64,000 nt of DNA from Brevibacillus centrosporus (GCF_003710815.1 NZ_RHHP01000023.1:62001-126000); one strand, 5' to 3'. Shown: positions 42,687-52,991, counted from the first letter of the stretch. Numbers and translations are program-made. Notes: generated by a model from the sequence alone, not told the origin.

Positions 42687-43356
42687 TTCCCCATACCACC
42701 TTTAAATATTTCGGTTCCTTCGGGTTGATTTCGATTTTCTCCCGAATACGTCGGACGTGGACGGCTACCGTGTTTTCAGCGTTTAGATAAGGTTCCCTCC
42801 AGACGCGCTCGTAGATCTCCTCGATGGAGAAAACCCGTCCTTTGTTTTCCATCAGCAGCTCAAGAATTTTGTACTCCGTTGCGGTCAGCCGAACGTCATT
42901 GTCGTCTACCGTGACGGTTTTCGTGGTTTTGTTCAGGGTCAGCCCCCGCACTTGAATCTCGTCTTCTGCCGATTTGTAGTTGCCCAGATTGGTGTAGCGA
43001 CGAAGCTGCGATTTCACACGCGCCACCAGCTCAAGAGGATGAAACGGTTTCGTTACGTAATCATCCGCTCCGACGTTCAATCCCAGTATTTTGTCGGTAT
43101 CCTCTGATTTAGCGGAAAGCATGATGATGGGAATGTTTTTCTCTTGTCGGATTTTAAAGGTGGCGGTAATGCCGTCCATTCTGGGCATCATGATGTCCAG
43201 AATGATGAGGTGAATATCCTGTTCTGTCAGGACATCCAAAGCTTCCAAACCGTCCCCAGCCTTGTAGACCGTGATGGATTCGTTCTGGAGGTAAATCTCG
43301 ATCGCGTCCCTGATTTCTCTTTCGTCATCAACGACAAGGACATTGTAATTCGTCAT
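42664..43356 (-). CDS. OmpR-family response regulator
   Basis: 230 residues from the ATG at 43356, 8 bases after GAGGTGG (an in-frame GTG at 43368 is less likely). Receiver with DDE pocket, phospho-Asp in LIILDIMMPRMDG and Lys in VTKPFHP; winged helix at 130-230 (LTATEYKILELLMENKGRVFSIEEIYERVW, VVWGIGYKIEK). Partner of the downstream kinase; target genes are not evident here. Confidence 0.92.
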   Translation of the reverse strand: MTNYNVLVVDDEREIRDAIEIYLQNESITVYKAGDGLEALDVLTEQDIHLIILDIMMPRMDGITATFKIRQEKNIPIIMLSAKSEDTDKILGLNVGADDYVTKPFHPLELVARVKSQLRRYTNLGNYKSAEDEIQVRGLTLNKTTKTVTVDDNDVRLTATEYKILELLMENKGRVFSIEEIYERVWREPYLNAENTVAVHVRRIREKIEINPKEPKYLKVVWGIGYKIEK

Positions 43357-43538
43357 GATAAGTCCCACCTCGTATCTCTTTCTAGTTCTATCTTACCGGG
43401 CAGTTCGAACAAAACAGCATAGAAAACTCTTACATTTTTCTTAACATGTAGGAAATGGCTTTTCGGGGTGTATTTTCACGTAAGTTTCCTCTCTCTCTTG
43501 AAATAAGGTAAGATGGGAGGAAGAATACCAGGAAAACG

Positions 43539-44159
43539 GTGATCGCTTTGCTAGAATGGACAGGGGAGCGCATCATCCCCAAATTGATGAAGCCTACGAA
43601 CGGTATGCTGCTGGAGCACATTGCCCGTTACTACTTTGCCACGCCTTATATCAAAGGTCGAGTGCTGGATATCGCGTGCGGCACAGGGTATGGAGCGCAT
43701 ATGGTCGCCAAGGACAGGAAACGCGAGCTGGTGGAGCTGGTCGCGGTAGATAACGATGAAGAGACGCTTCTCTACGCCAATCGCGAGTACAACCACCAAA
43801 AGATCACGTACCAGAAGGGCGATGCCCTAGATCCTAGCCTACCTGCGCAATTGGGACAATTTGATACGATACTCAGCTTTGAAACGATCGAGCATGTCGC
43901 GGACGACCTGTTGTTTATGGACAATTTGTATCGCATGCTCAAGCCTGGCGGAATCCTGGTGCTGTCCAGTCCTTTTGGCAGGGGAAGAGGCAAACAGACG
44001 AGCGAGCCGTTTCACGTTCATCAGCTGACGCCCGAGGAGTTTGAAGCGCTGTTTGTCCGTTTTTCCCACGTCGAGATTTACTACCAGCGAGGCGTGACGT
44101 TTGAGAAGCCTCGAGAAGGTGTTCGTTATTTTATCGGAATGGCTGTGTGCACGAAATAA
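43539..44159 (+). CDS. Class I SAM-dependent methyltransferase
   Basis: 206 residues from GTG 43539. SAM-binding motif [19 protein letters not shown], acidic end of strand 2 VAVDNDEET, motif [17 protein letters not shown], and [14 protein letters not shown]. Closest in feel to Methyltransf_11/25 proteins acting on small molecules or sugars; substrate unknown. The N-terminal [10 protein letters not shown] block is shared with many glycan-cluster methyltransferases, but no such cluster is present. Confidence 0.85.
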   Translation: MIALLEWTGERIIPKLMKPTNGMLLEHIARYYFATPYIKGRVLDIACGTGYGAHMVAKDRKRELVELVAVDNDEETLLYANREYNHQKITYQKGDALDPSLPAQLGQFDTILSFETIEHVADDLLFMDNLYRMLKPGGILVLSSPFGRGRGKQTSEPFHVHQLTPEEFEALFVRFSHVEIYYQRGVTFEKPREGVRYFIGMAVCTK

Positions 44160-44184
44160 GGCAGACAGTCGATCGGAATCAAGA

Positions 44185-45912
44185 ATGGAGATGGCTACAC
44201 TGGCTGACTTTACGGCATTAGGAATACGCAAGGAACTCCTTGAGGCATTAAAAGAAAATGGCATTACCGAACCGACCCCGATACAGGAAAAAACCATTCC
44301 TGTCGCCCTAACTGGCAGAGATGTGATCTCGCAGGCACAGACTGGGACTGGGAAAACGCTGGCATTTGTACTGCCTATACTGGAGCAGGCTGATCCGGAG
44401 GCAACGCACGTGCAGGCGTTGATCCTCACGCCTACGCGGGAGCTGGCTCTACAGATTACAGCAGAAGTGCAGAAGCTGACGGCAAAGCTTGATGAAATCT
44501 ATGTCCTAGCTGTTTACGGAGGACAGGACGTCGAACGACAGATGAGAAAGCTCGCAGGTAAAAAGCAGATCGTCATAGCGACACCTGGGCGTCTGTTGGA
44601 TCATATGCGCAGAGGAACGATTGATTTATCGACGGTGTCGACACTCGTCCTCGATGAAGCTGATCAGATGCTGCACATGGGCTTTTTGCCGGAAGTAGAA
44701 GAGATCATTGGAAAGACACCATGGGATCGTCAAACCATGCTGTTTTCTGCTACGATGCCTGACCAAGTGCGCTCACTGGCCAACCGTTTTATGCGTCAGC
44801 CAGAGGATATTCGCGTACAAGGAAAACGTATCACGCTGGATGATATCAAGCAAATCGTAGTGGAAACGACAGATCGTGCAAAGCAATCCACGCTGCGCAG
44901 CTTGATCGATGAACACCGGCCATTTCTCGCCGTGATCTTCTGTCGGACAAAGCGTCGAGCCAGCACGTTGAATGCGGCCTTGCAAGGCTTTGACTACATG
45001 TCAGACGAATTGCATGGAGATTTGTCACAAGCGAAGCGGGAAGCGGTCATGAAGCGGTTTCGTGAGTCTCGTATACAGTTTCTCGTTGCGACAGATGTGG
45101 CTGCCCGCGGTCTGGACGTGGAAGGTGTCACCCATGTATTTAACTACGATATCCCGGAAGACGTGGACAGCTATATCCATCGGATTGGCCGTACGGGTCG
45201 AGCGGGGGAACGGGGAATTGCCTTTACTTTGGTGACACCGAAGGATCGACCGTATTTGGAGATGATTGAAAAAGGGATTGGCTTGAAGCTGGAGAGGCAA
45301 GGCCGAGAAACCCCAGGGGCTATCGAACAGCGTAGTGAAGGACAAAAGCGCGGGTCCAGACAAGAGCATGCACGCGGACAGGGTTCTGCCAGTCAGAAAA
45401 GCTCATCTGGTCGAGCGACACGGGACAGCGGACGCGAACGAAACCAGGAAAGCTTTGAGCGCAAGCCAAAGAATGGGGAACGGAAACGAGGAAGCTTCGA
45501 TCACAAGCCGAAAAGCGGTGAACGCAGGCAGGGTAGTTTCGATCAGAAACAGCAGCGCAACGAGCGCAACGAGCGCCAGGATGACCGCTTCGATAGAAAG
45601 CCAAAGAGCAGTGAGAGAGTGGAGCGAACTGGGGCTGGCGGCAAACCGGGTCGTTCAGGGGCTCGCCAAGACCACAAAAGTCCTGGCGTTCGCCAAGACC
45701 ACAAAAGTCCTGGCGTTCGCCAAGACCACAGAAGTCCTGGCGTTCGCCAAGACCACAAAAGTCCTGGCACTCGCCAAGACCGCTCGCATTCGAAAAACAG
45801 CTCTAGCCAAGCAGGACGCCGCCCTGACAGCAAGCGAGCAAAACCACCTACAGGTCCCAAACCAATGGGGCGCAAGCCGGCAGGAGCCAAAAAACCTACA
45901 CGACAGCGGTAA
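44185..45912 (+). CDS. DEAD-box RNA helicase with long basic repeat-rich tail
   Basis: 575 residues from ATG 44185. Complete DEAD core: Q motif [14 protein letters not shown], Walker [23 protein letters not shown] as LDEADQM, SAT, ARGLD and [11 protein letters not shown] (about 1-365). From about 380 a very basic, Gly/Ser/Arg/Gln/Lys-rich tail includes repeated GSFDxK and four tandem RQDHKSPGV units (see repeat). Such tails bind RNA nonspecifically. The ORF opens at 44101 inside the methyltransferase; the ribosome site before 44185 is weak, so the exact start is uncertain. Confidence 0.88.
   Translation: MEMATLADFTALGIRKELLEALKENGITEPTPIQEKTIPVALTGRDVISQAQTGTGKTLAFVLPILEQADPEATHVQALILTPTRELALQITAEVQKLTAKLDEIYVLAVYGGQDVERQMRKLAGKKQIVIATPGRLLDHMRRGTIDLSTVSTLVLDEADQMLHMGFLPEVEEIIGKTPWDRQTMLFSATMPDQVRSLANRFMRQPEDIRVQGKRITLDDIKQIVVETTDRAKQSTLRSLIDEHRPFLAVIFCRTKRRASTLNAALQGFDYMSDELHGDLSQAKREAVMKRFRESRIQFLVATDVAARGLDVEGVTHVFNYDIPEDVDSYIHRIGRTGRAGERGIAFTLVTPKDRPYLEMIEKGIGLKLERQGRETPGAIEQRSEGQKRGSRQEHARGQGSASQKSSSGRATRDSGRERNQESFERKPKNGERKRGSFDHKPKSGERRQGSFDQKQQRNERNERQDDRFDRKPKSSERVERTGAGGKPGRSGARQDHKSPGVRQDHKSPGVRQDHRSPGVRQDHKSPGTRQDRSHSKNSSSQAGRRPDSKRAKPPTGPKPMGRKPAGAKKPTRQR
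45664..45771 (+). repeat. Four tandem 27-bp repeats in the helicase tail
   Basis: Units begin CGCCAAGACCACAAAAGTCC and start at 45664, 45691, 45718 and 45745, differing by one to three bases, with a partial fifth at 45772. Each encodes RQDHKSPGV (last unit GT), so copy-number change keeps frame. Confidence 0.95.
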
Positions 45913-45916
45913 CAGA

Positions 45917-45963
45917 AAAAGACCGTGCCAGCCTTCATTCAGGCGGGTACGGTCTTGTTTTTT
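45917..45963 (+). terminator. Terminator of the helicase gene
   Basis: AAGACCGT (45919-45926) pairs with ACGGTCTT (45949-45956), with a GCCT/AGGC inner stem and a T6 run. The second repeat copy starts 2 bases after it. Confidence 0.9.
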
Positions 45964-45964
45964 A

Positions 45965-46048
45965 TACAGTAAGAATTTATAAGATTCTTAGCCAGTATAA
46001 GTGCAACTAAGGCTCCACCGCAAAGCTTGGCGGAGCCAAGTTTTCTAA
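45965..46048. repeat. Intergenic repeat, copy 2 (84 bp)
   Basis: Matches copy 1 (27085-27185) over its left ~47 bases (two differences) and right ~25 bases, but has a shorter centre. Right hairpin CTTGGC-GGA-GCCAAG (46026-46040). It ends exactly where the DUF779 stop codon begins. Confidence 0.85.
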
Positions 46049-46393
46049 TTATTCCGAGTCGGGAAATACGCGAGAACGTGTCAAGAATCGCACACCCTCC
46101 GGTCCTTCGAGGGAGAACATGCCGCCGCGTCCGCTCACCACATCGATGATGAGCTGCGTATGCTTCCAATACTCGTACTGAGCTTTTCCCATATAGAACG
46201 GGCAGCCGCCGATCTCACCCAGCAGCACATCCTGCTCACCGATGAGGAACTCGCCCAGTGGGTAGCACATGGGTGAGCTGCCATCGCAGCAGCCCCCTGA
46301 CTGGTGAAACATCAGATCGCCGTGTTTGGCGCGAAGCCGTTCGATTAGCTCTAGGGCTGCGTCGGTAGCGAGTACTTTCTCCGCTTGGCTCAT
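46049..46393 (-). CDS. DUF779 family protein, aldehyde dehydrogenase partner
   Basis: 114 residues. Contains HQSGGCCDGSSPMCYP with clustered Cys, IGEIGGCPFYMG and YEYWKHTQLIIDVVSGRGGMFSLE, which are the DUF779 blocks. Genes of this family commonly follow acetaldehyde/aldehyde dehydrogenase genes, as here (3-bp gap). Function unknown; the Cys cluster suggests metal or aldehyde handling, which is inference. Confidence 0.9.
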   Translation of the reverse strand: MSQAEKVLATDAALELIERLRAKHGDLMFHQSGGCCDGSSPMCYPLGEFLIGEQDVLLGEIGGCPFYMGKAQYEYWKHTQLIIDVVSGRGGMFSLEGPEGVRFLTRSRVFPDSE

Positions 46394-46396
46394 GGA

Positions 46397-47917
46397 TCAA
46401 AAGAAGCCCAGAGCCTGATCGCTGTAGCTGACGAGCAGGTTTTTGGTTTGTTGGTAATGGCCGAGCATCATTTTGTGAGTCTCGCGGCCGATGCCGGACA
46501 TTTTGTAGCCGCCAAATGCAGCGTGAGCCGGATAGGCGTGGTAGCAGTTGGTCCATACACGGCCTGCCTGAATTTCACGACCCATGCGGTACGCCGTGTT
46601 TACATCGCGGGTCCAAACGCCAGAGCCCAAGCCGTACAGGGTGTCGTTGGCAATCGCGAGCGCTTCTTCGGTATCTTTGAAGGTCGTCACGGAAACGACT
46701 GGACCAAAGATCTCTTCCTGGAAGATGCGCATTTTGTTGTGTCCTTTAAAGACAGTCGGCTGAATGTAATAGCCGTCTGCCAGGTCGCCTTCCAGCTGAG
46801 CGCGGCTGCCGCCAATGAGGCAATCTGCGCCTTCCTGTTTACCGATGTCCAGATAGGAGAGGATCTTCTCTACCTGCTCCAGAGAAGCCTGGGCACCGAT
46901 CATGGTATCGGTATCGAGTGGGTTGCCTTGCTTGATGCTCGCTACGCGCTGCAAGGCACGCTCCATAAACGGCTCGTAAATGCTCTCGTGAATCAAAGCG
47001 CGAGATGGGCATGTGCACACTTCGCCTTGGTTGAGCGCAAACATCACAAAGCCTTCGATCGCTTTGTTAAAGAACGCATCGTCTTTCGCAAATACATCCG
47101 GGAAGAAGATGTTTGGCGATTTTCCGCCCAGCTCAAGTGTAACCGGAATAATATTTTGAGAAGCGTATTGCATGATCAAACGACCTGTAGTCGTTTCACC
47201 TGTAAACGCGATTTTCGCAATGCGGTTGCTGGAAGCCAATGGTTTACCGGCTTCGAGACCAAAGCCGTTCACGACGTTGACCACGCCAGGAGGCAGCAGG
47301 TCTCCGATCAGCTCCATCAGTACCATGATCGATGCAGGTGTTTGTTCAGCTGGCTTCAACACGACGCAGTTTCCTGCTGCCAGAGCTGGAGCGAGCTTCC
47401 AAGTAGCCATCAGCAGCGGGAAGTTCCACGGAATGATCTGTCCGACGACGCCAAGTGGCTCATGGAAATGATAAGCGACTGTATCGTTGTCGATTTCGCC
47501 GAGGGTGCTTTCCTGAGCGCGAATAGCGCCGGCAAAGTAGCGAAAGTGGTCGATTGCAAGTGGGATGTCGGCAGCGAGTGTTTCACGCACAGGCTTTCCG
47601 TTTTCCCATGTCTCGGCTGTCGCCAAAAGCTCCAGGTTTGCTTCCATCCGATCCGCGATCTTCAACAGAATGTTCGAGCGTTGTGCAACAGAAGTGCGTC
47701 CCCATGCAGCTTTCGCCTCATGTGCGGCATCCAGTGCCAGTTCGATATCTTCAGCCGTGGAACGAGCTACCTCGCAAAACGCTTTGCCAGTGACCGGCGT
47801 TACGTTTTCAAAGTACTCCCCTTTCACTGGCGGTACCCACTTGCCTCCAATGTAGTTCTCGTAGCGTTTTTTGAACGTCACCTTTGAACCGGCTTGGCCG
47901 GGCTGAGCATAGATCAT
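46397..47917 (-). CDS. NAD-dependent aldehyde dehydrogenase (acetaldehyde dehydrogenase AcoD/ExaC type)
   Basis: 506 residues. Rossmann [13 protein letters not shown] loop, catalytic Glu in LELGGKSPN and catalytic Cys in [14 protein letters not shown]; the N-terminus [22 protein letters not shown] is typical of AcoD/ExaC enzymes that oxidise acetaldehyde and similar aldehydes. GAGGAGG precedes the ATG. Driven by the sigma-54 promoter at 47966-47983 and controlled by the divergent AcoR-like activator. Confidence 0.92.
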   Translation of the reverse strand: MIYAQPGQAGSKVTFKKRYENYIGGKWVPPVKGEYFENVTPVTGKAFCEVARSTAEDIELALDAAHEAKAAWGRTSVAQRSNILLKIADRMEANLELLATAETWENGKPVRETLAADIPLAIDHFRYFAGAIRAQESTLGEIDNDTVAYHFHEPLGVVGQIIPWNFPLLMATWKLAPALAAGNCVVLKPAEQTPASIMVLMELIGDLLPPGVVNVVNGFGLEAGKPLASSNRIAKIAFTGETTTGRLIMQYASQNIIPVTLELGGKSPNIFFPDVFAKDDAFFNKAIEGFVMFALNQGEVCTCPSRALIHESIYEPFMERALQRVASIKQGNPLDTDTMIGAQASLEQVEKILSYLDIGKQEGADCLIGGSRAQLEGDLADGYYIQPTVFKGHNKMRIFQEEIFGPVVSVTTFKDTEEALAIANDTLYGLGSGVWTRDVNTAYRMGREIQAGRVWTNCYHAYPAHAAFGGYKMSGIGRETHKMMLGHYQQTKNLLVSYSDQALGFF

Positions 47918-47965
47918 GCGAACGCCTCCTCATATCTCTTGTAAGGTATTTACACGCTTTCTTAA

Positions 47966-47983
47966 TAGCAATACCCGTACCAA
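47966..47983 (-). promoter_or_regulatory. Sigma-54 promoter of the aldehyde dehydrogenase operon
   Basis: On the minus strand TTGGTACGGGTATTGCTA has GG (47980-47981) and GC (47968-47969) ten bases apart and fits YTGGYACR-N4-TTGCW. Start expected near 47957. Confidence 0.88.
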
Positions 47984-48045
47984 CTGCTTAGGCCTTGATT
48001 TGACAGCGTTTTCAGTGTTTTTTCGAGCAGCAAGTGGACCGGATT

Positions 48046-48073
48046 GGAACAGGGAGTGTTCCATAACGGAACA
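48046..48073. promoter_or_regulatory. Overlapping palindromes, probable AcoR-type enhancer
   Basis: GGAACAGGGAGTGTTCC (48046-48062) and TGTTCCATAACGGAACA (48057-48073) share the TGTTCC half-site, giving three half-sites spaced by 5 bases. They lie ~90-115 bases upstream of the aldehyde dehydrogenase start and next to the activator's own promoter, so they could serve both activation and autoregulation. Confidence 0.75.
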
Positions 48074-48093
48074 GCTAACAGATTGCCAAGTCA

Positions 48094-48102
48094 TGGTATA
48101 AT
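48094..48102 (+). promoter_or_regulatory. Extended -10 promoter of the AcoR-like gene
   Basis: TGG-TATAAT (TATAAT 48097-48102) with no good -35; it abuts the palindromes at 48046-48073. Start expected near 48109, which excludes the ATG at 48111. Confidence 0.7.
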
Positions 48103-48134
48103 GAGGGGGAATGATTTTGAGGGAGGGAAGAGTG

Positions 48135-49868
48135 TTGTCAACGATTGTCCAGCAGTCATGGAAGCGCTGTCAGGAATCGAACCTCGTAGCCACGCAGAAG
48201 GCGAATGATCAAATCATTTCCACCAATCGAATCAAAGAAATCATTCAGGAAAATCACCCTCTGATTCGAGAGAGCCTGCCCCTTTTTAACAAATTGTCTC
48301 CCTTCCTGCATTCGACGGAGCACATTGCGCTTCTGTCCGATCGCAACGGAAACATTATTCATACGGTAGGAGACCCTGTCTTTGCCGATCATGCGCAAAA
48401 GGTGCAGCTGCAGATCGGCGCGAACTGGCAGGAGAGCAACAAGGGGACCAATGCGATTGGCACAGCCCTGATTGCCCAGCAACCGATACAGATTTTTGGA
48501 GAACAGCATTATTTTCGTGAGAACCACTTCCTGACGTGCTCATCGTCCCCGGTTTTTTCACCTTCGGGCGAGCTGTTGGGTGTAATCGATATCAGTACAA
48601 GAAAGGAATACACGCATACCTTTGCCTTAACGATTGTCTGCATGATTGCCGAAGCCTTGCAAAACCGCCTTTTGTTTGCGGAGGCGGAGCGAGTCATGTC
48701 GCTGCCGGATACTCCTGAGCACAACGATTGGGAGCCTTGGCTGCCGCTTATCGGGCTTGATCACGATGAGCGCGTCGTGGGTATAAACCGGAGGGCAAAG
48801 CAGCTGCTCGGATCAGATATGCTCGGTAAACAATTGGACCCCGACCTGGAGCGAGGCGCACGGACCGTTCAAGATAAACGGCGCCGCACCTGGCCTTCGG
48901 CGGCTCCGACTCCCCTGCTTAAGCCTTTTCCGCGTCTGGTTGGCTCCTGCCCGCTTTTTCTTCAAGCAAAGGCTCTCGCACAAAAGGCTGCCCAGGTCGA
49001 CTTCCCTGTGATGATTTTAGGGGAGAGCGGGACGGGAAAAGAACTGTTTGCCCAGATGATCCATCAAACAGGACCACGTGCGCAGGAACCTTTCGTAGCG
49101 GTGAACTGCAGTGCGATATCGGAAAATTTGATCGAGAGTGAATTGTTTGGTTATGAAGGCGGCTCTTTTACCGGAGCTCAACGGGAGGGGCGGATCGGCA
49201 AGTTTGAAGCCGCCAGAAAAGGAACGATCTTTCTGGATGAGATCGGGGACATGTCGCTGCGGGCCCAGGCTGCCTTGCTCCGTGTTTTGCAGGAAAAGGT
49301 AGTGACCCCGGTTGGAAGCAACCAGGCTCGGCCCGTTCATGCGAGGGTGGTTGCAGCAACGCACAGGCATCTACCGGATGAGGTCAAGGCTGGCCGCTTT
49401 CGAGCTGACTTGTATTACCGACTCAAAGGGGTAGTCGTCTCTCTGCCGCCACTGAGAAAACGCAGCGACATCCTGCAGCTGGCTGCGCATCAGATCAGTC
49501 AAATCGCTCCAGACCGTCAGATCACGCTAACAAAGCAGGCGCAGGCCATGCTCAAGTCCTATTCCTGGCCTGGGAATGTGCGCGAGCTGCAAGGCGTGCT
49601 GATTCAAGCTGCATTCTTGACAGAGGATGACGAAATCGACTGCGAGCATATCCAACTAGAGGGAGTGGAGGAAGAGGGTGTTCCTGCCGCCCAAGGGACT
49701 GCACTGTCACTGCGAGATATGGAGTGTGAGGCGATCAAAACAGCGTTGAAAAAGTGCGGAGGAAATGTCAGCCAGGCAGCGAAACTGCTTCAGATCGGGA
49801 GAAATACCCTGTATCGCAAACTGGCGGACTACCGTATCTTGGCGCAGATGAATCAGGAGGAACTATGA
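48135..49868 (+). CDS. AcoR-like sigma-54 activator (GAF, AAA+, Fis HTH)
   Basis: About 577 residues. A GAF sensor (about 60-200: [33 protein letters not shown]), a second sensor-like segment, the AAA+ domain with [23 protein letters not shown] (GAFTGA variant) and [10 protein letters not shown], and a C-terminal Fis-type HTH ([23 protein letters not shown]). AcoR/DhaR-type regulators sense aldehyde- or acetoin-like molecules. It diverges from the aldehyde dehydrogenase operon. Start is TTG 48135 (8 bases from GGAGG) or GTG 48132; the ATG at 48111 is at the transcript end. Confidence 0.9.
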   Translation: MSTIVQQSWKRCQESNLVATQKANDQIISTNRIKEIIQENHPLIRESLPLFNKLSPFLHSTEHIALLSDRNGNIIHTVGDPVFADHAQKVQLQIGANWQESNKGTNAIGTALIAQQPIQIFGEQHYFRENHFLTCSSSPVFSPSGELLGVIDISTRKEYTHTFALTIVCMIAEALQNRLLFAEAERVMSLPDTPEHNDWEPWLPLIGLDHDERVVGINRRAKQLLGSDMLGKQLDPDLERGARTVQDKRRRTWPSAAPTPLLKPFPRLVGSCPLFLQAKALAQKAAQVDFPVMILGESGTGKELFAQMIHQTGPRAQEPFVAVNCSAISENLIESELFGYEGGSFTGAQREGRIGKFEAARKGTIFLDEIGDMSLRAQAALLRVLQEKVVTPVGSNQARPVHARVVAATHRHLPDEVKAGRFRADLYYRLKGVVVSLPPLRKRSDILQLAAHQISQIAPDRQITLTKQAQAMLKSYSWPGNVRELQGVLIQAAFLTEDDEIDCEHIQLEGVEEEGVPAAQGTALSLRDMECEAIKTALKKCGGNVSQAAKLLQIGRNTLYRKLADYRILAQMNQEEL

Positions 49869-51721
49869 TTGCCTTGTACAGGCTGGACAAAGAGCTGGAG
49901 AGAAAAATAGCTGCCTTGCTAGAAAGTAGTCGTCATCCGATTGGGTACTTCTATTCGATCAAATCGATCATCGACCAAATGATGAATCCTTTCGTCGTCA
50001 TCACAACCGAGCCGTATCGAGAAGAGCTGGAATCCTACTCGTTGCCGGTCGTTTGCCTCTCGATCGATTTGAATGACATAAGAAAAGTATGGGAGCGGCT
50101 GTGCAAAAAGGAAGCGCGACTGCCAGCCGTTGTCGTTTGCGGCTCCCGGAAAGAGAAGTATTGGCTGGAGAAAGAGTACGACCTTGAGCAGAAGCTATCA
50201 GGGGAGGCAAAACTTTACTTTCAGCTGCAAGAGGAATGGCAGGAGGACCAGGAGCAGACGTATTACCTTAGCCCCAAGTGGAACAAAAATATGCTGCCAC
50301 AGAAGCCGCCAACCGGAGAATGGCACCTGGTAGAGCCATCGATTGCCACATTGCGTCGTGCCGTGCAGCAGGCGGAGTCGTTAATCACCTACACCCGAGT
50401 TCGACTGCGAGAAAAGCATCTGATGGAGGCTGTCGTCAATTCTGCACACGATGCCGTCATCGCTGTTGATCGGCACAGTCATATCACGCTGGTGAACGAG
50501 CATGCCAAGCTGCTGCTAGGGCTAAATGGCGACGTCCTGGGTAAGCCAATCACGGATTACATTCCCCACTCTGATATGCTGCGTGTCTTAAAGACGGGTC
50601 GACAGGAGCTGGGCGATGTAGCAACGGTTCTCGATCGATCCATTGTCATCAACCGGATTCCCGTCATCGTAAAGGACCAGATCGTCGGAGCGGTCTCCAA
50701 TTTCAAGGAAATCATCGACATACAGAAAATGGAGATGTCGCTGCGCAAAAAGCTGCATGAAAATGGACTGGAAGCCCGTTATCGACTGGAGAGCATCATC
50801 GGCTCCTCACCGGAGATTCTCTATACAAAAGAACAGGCTGCGATGTTTGCCCGGACAAATGCTACCGTGCTGATCACAGGGGAATCAGGTACGGGCAAGG
50901 AGCTGTTCGCTCAAGGAATTCATCTGGAAAGCACACGGGCGATGGGACCGTTTTTAGCGGTTAACTGTGCGGCACTGCCGGAGAGCCTGCTGGAGAGCGA
51001 GCTGTTTGGTTATGAGGAAGGTGCTTTTACAGGAGCGAAAAAGGGAGGGAAGCCTGGTCTCTTTGAGCTGGCCCACGGCGGGACGCTTTTTTTGGATGAA
51101 ATCGGAGAGATGCCGCTGCGCATCCAAGTGCTGCTGCTCAGAGTGTTGCAGGAGCGTCGGGTGAGACGCGTAGGTGGGGAAAGGATTATTCCTGTCGATG
51201 TGCGTATTGTAGCTGCGACGAACCGCGACCTGGCAGAAGAGATTGAAAGGGAGCATTTCCGCGCAGACCTGTACTACCGCATCAATATGCTCAAGCTCGA
51301 TGTACCGCCTTTGCGCGACCGCTTGACGGATATACCGGAGCTGGTAAAAGGCATAGTACAAGAGGTCAATGAACAGCATGAGCAAAAAATAGAGCGAATT
51401 GATGATGAGGTTTATCGAATCCTCCAAGGCCACACATGGCCGGGGAATGTGCGTGAGCTGCGCAACGTGGTAGAGAGAAGCGTGCTCATGGCCAAGGACG
51501 GACGAATCACTGCGGAGAGTGTCGGGTTTTTGTACGCGAGAAAAGTGGCAAGACCTGCAAGCGTCCCAGGAGCATCCCCAAGCGGTCACATCGACCCGGA
51601 GGCGGCCAAGATCATCGCCGTCTTGCAGCAGTCGAGACACAATAAAACGCTGGCGGCTAAAGTATTGGGGATGGACCGAACGACACTATGGCGAAAGATG
51701 AAGCAGTACAATATCCAATGA
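49865..51721 (+). CDS. Sigma-54 activator with PAS domain
   Basis: 618 residues. N-terminal ~190 residues of unknown fold, PAS domain (about 200-305: [22 protein letters not shown]), AAA+ with [22 protein letters not shown] and LFLDEIGEM, and C-terminal HTH ([27 protein letters not shown]). The start ATG overlaps the AcoR-like stop (ATGA), with AGGAGGAA in front, so the two regulators are coupled; the open frame upstream lies in the AcoR gene. It probably activates the operon that begins at 51915. Confidence 0.9.
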   Translation: MIALYRLDKELERKIAALLESSRHPIGYFYSIKSIIDQMMNPFVVITTEPYREELESYSLPVVCLSIDLNDIRKVWERLCKKEARLPAVVVCGSRKEKYWLEKEYDLEQKLSGEAKLYFQLQEEWQEDQEQTYYLSPKWNKNMLPQKPPTGEWHLVEPSIATLRRAVQQAESLITYTRVRLREKHLMEAVVNSAHDAVIAVDRHSHITLVNEHAKLLLGLNGDVLGKPITDYIPHSDMLRVLKTGRQELGDVATVLDRSIVINRIPVIVKDQIVGAVSNFKEIIDIQKMEMSLRKKLHENGLEARYRLESIIGSSPEILYTKEQAAMFARTNATVLITGESGTGKELFAQGIHLESTRAMGPFLAVNCAALPESLLESELFGYEEGAFTGAKKGGKPGLFELAHGGTLFLDEIGEMPLRIQVLLLRVLQERRVRRVGGERIIPVDVRIVAATNRDLAEEIEREHFRADLYYRINMLKLDVPPLRDRLTDIPELVKGIVQEVNEQHEQKIERIDDEVYRILQGHTWPGNVRELRNVVERSVLMAKDGRITAESVGFLYARKVARPASVPGASPSGHIDPEAAKIIAVLQQSRHNKTLAAKVLGMDRTTLWRKMKQYNIQ

Positions 51722-51722
51722 G

Positions 51723-51755
51723 CAAAGTGTTGCAACGTTATGTTGCAGCACTTTG
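51723..51755. promoter_or_regulatory. Probable enhancer palindrome of the hydroxy-acid operon
   Basis: 14-base arms CAAAGTGTTGCAAC and GTTGCAGCACTTTG around GTTAT, with one mismatch; the core TGCAAC-N5-GTTGCA has the same geometry as the AcoR-type site. It sits ~115-145 bases upstream of the sigma-54 start. No T-run follows, so a terminator role is weak. Confidence 0.7.
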
Positions 51756-51842
51756 TTGCTTTATGGTGAAGCCCCTATTCTTCGACAATTTTCTATCCCT
51801 GTCATGAAAGCGTTTTACGAAAAGAGATCGCTGTAAAAGCAG

Positions 51843-51859
51843 TTGGCATTAAACATGCA
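51843..51859 (+). promoter_or_regulatory. Sigma-54 promoter of the hydroxy-acid operon
   Basis: TTGGCATTAAACATGCA has GG (51845-51846) and GC (51857-51858) ten bases apart; close to TGGCAC-N5-TTGCA. Start expected near 51870, before the TTG at 51915. Confidence 0.88.
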
Positions 51860-51914
51860 ATAATCATTGTCTGTATCGTCAAAAAATTTAGATCTTTTTC
51901 GAGGGGGGAGTCGA

Positions 51915-52991
51915 TTGCTTCATTATTCAATCGCGGTGATACCGGGAGACGGGATCGGTCCCGAAGTAATGGACGAAGGATTAAAGGTTTTGAAGGCTAT
52001 TGAAGAAAGCCATGGTGGCGTTCGTTTTGCCAATGATGTGATGGATTGGAACTGCAACTATTACCTTAAGCATGGCAAGATGATGCCTGACAATGGACTG
52101 GATACATTAAAAGACTACGATCTGATTTTGCTTGGTGCAGTTGGAGCACCTGGGGTTCCTGACCATATTTCCGTATGGGAACTGATCCTGCCAATCCGAC
52201 GCGCTTTTCAGCAATATGTCAATCTGCGTCCAGTAAAGCTGCTGAAAGGTCTGGAGAGCCCGCTTCGCTATAAAAACCATGCCGACCTGGATTTCGTGGT
52301 GGTCCGGGAAAATACCGAGGGCGAGTACTCCAACATGGGAGGGCGGATGCATCAGGGCACACCTTATGAGCTGGCTGTGCAAAACAATGTGTTTACCCGC
52401 TATGGAACAGAACGAATTTTGAAATACGCCTATTCGCTGGCAGAAAAGCGTCCGAAGAAGAGACTGACTGCCGCGACCAAGTCCAATGGTATCAACCACT
52501 CCATGCCGTTCTGGGATGAGATCGTAAAAGAAGTGAACCAGGAGCACCCTGGCATTACTACGAATCTCTACCATATCGATGCGCTGGCCGCTTACTTTAT
52601 CACGCGTCCGGAAGAGTTCGATGTCGTCGTGGCGAGTAATTTGTTTGGAGACATCCTAACAGACCTCGGAGCTGCCATCGTCGGTGGTCTGGGACTGGCC
52701 CCATCTGCCAACATCAATCCGGAGCGTAAATTCCCGTCCATGTTTGAACCTATTCATGGCTCTGCACCTGATATTGCAGGAAAAGGGATAGCCAATCCGA
52801 TCGCGCAAATCTGGAGCCTCAGCATGATGATGGATCATCTCGATCTGCCAGAGATCAGCTCGGTCATCATGAACGCGATCGAACAAGTTCTCCTAGATGG
52901 AAAAGTGCTGACTCCTGATCTGGGCGGCAAAGCTACCACCAGAGAGCTGGGCGACGAAATCGTTCGTCAAATCTACCAGGCAACCAAATAG
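51915..52991 (+). CDS. Tartrate/D-malate dehydrogenase-like protein (isopropylmalate dehydrogenase family)
   Basis: 358 residues from TTG 51915 after GGGGGGAG. N-terminal IAVIPGDGIGPEVM, VRENTEGEYSNMGG, substrate/metal residues in RLTAATKSNGINHSMPFWDE and the NAD loop EPIHGSAPDIAGKGIANPIAQIWS belong to the beta-decarboxylating dehydrogenases; the ENTEGEYSNMGGRMH block is that of TtuC/YcsA/DmlA enzymes acting on tartrate or D-malate. Needs a divalent metal and NAD. First gene of the sigma-54-driven operon. Confidence 0.88.
   Translation: MLHYSIAVIPGDGIGPEVMDEGLKVLKAIEESHGGVRFANDVMDWNCNYYLKHGKMMPDNGLDTLKDYDLILLGAVGAPGVPDHISVWELILPIRRAFQQYVNLRPVKLLKGLESPLRYKNHADLDFVVVRENTEGEYSNMGGRMHQGTPYELAVQNNVFTRYGTERILKYAYSLAEKRPKKRLTAATKSNGINHSMPFWDEIVKEVNQEHPGITTNLYHIDALAAYFITRPEEFDVVVASNLFGDILTDLGAAIVGGLGLAPSANINPERKFPSMFEPIHGSAPDIAGKGIANPIAQIWSLSMMMDHLDLPEISSVIMNAIEQVLLDGKVLTPDLGGKATTRELGDEIVRQIYQATK

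Noticed and set aside
45664..45771. Possible CRISPR array
   Set aside because: The 27-bp units are directly adjacent with no spacers and continue the helicase reading frame.
46385..47887. A 500-codon open frame on the plus strand
   Set aside because: Antisense of the aldehyde dehydrogenase gene, which has intact catalytic residues, a ribosome site and a sigma-54 promoter.
51723..51755. Terminator of the PAS-activator gene
   Set aside because: The stem is strong but no T-run follows, and the position and TGCAAC-N5-GTTGCA core fit an enhancer site better. A weak terminator role is not excluded.
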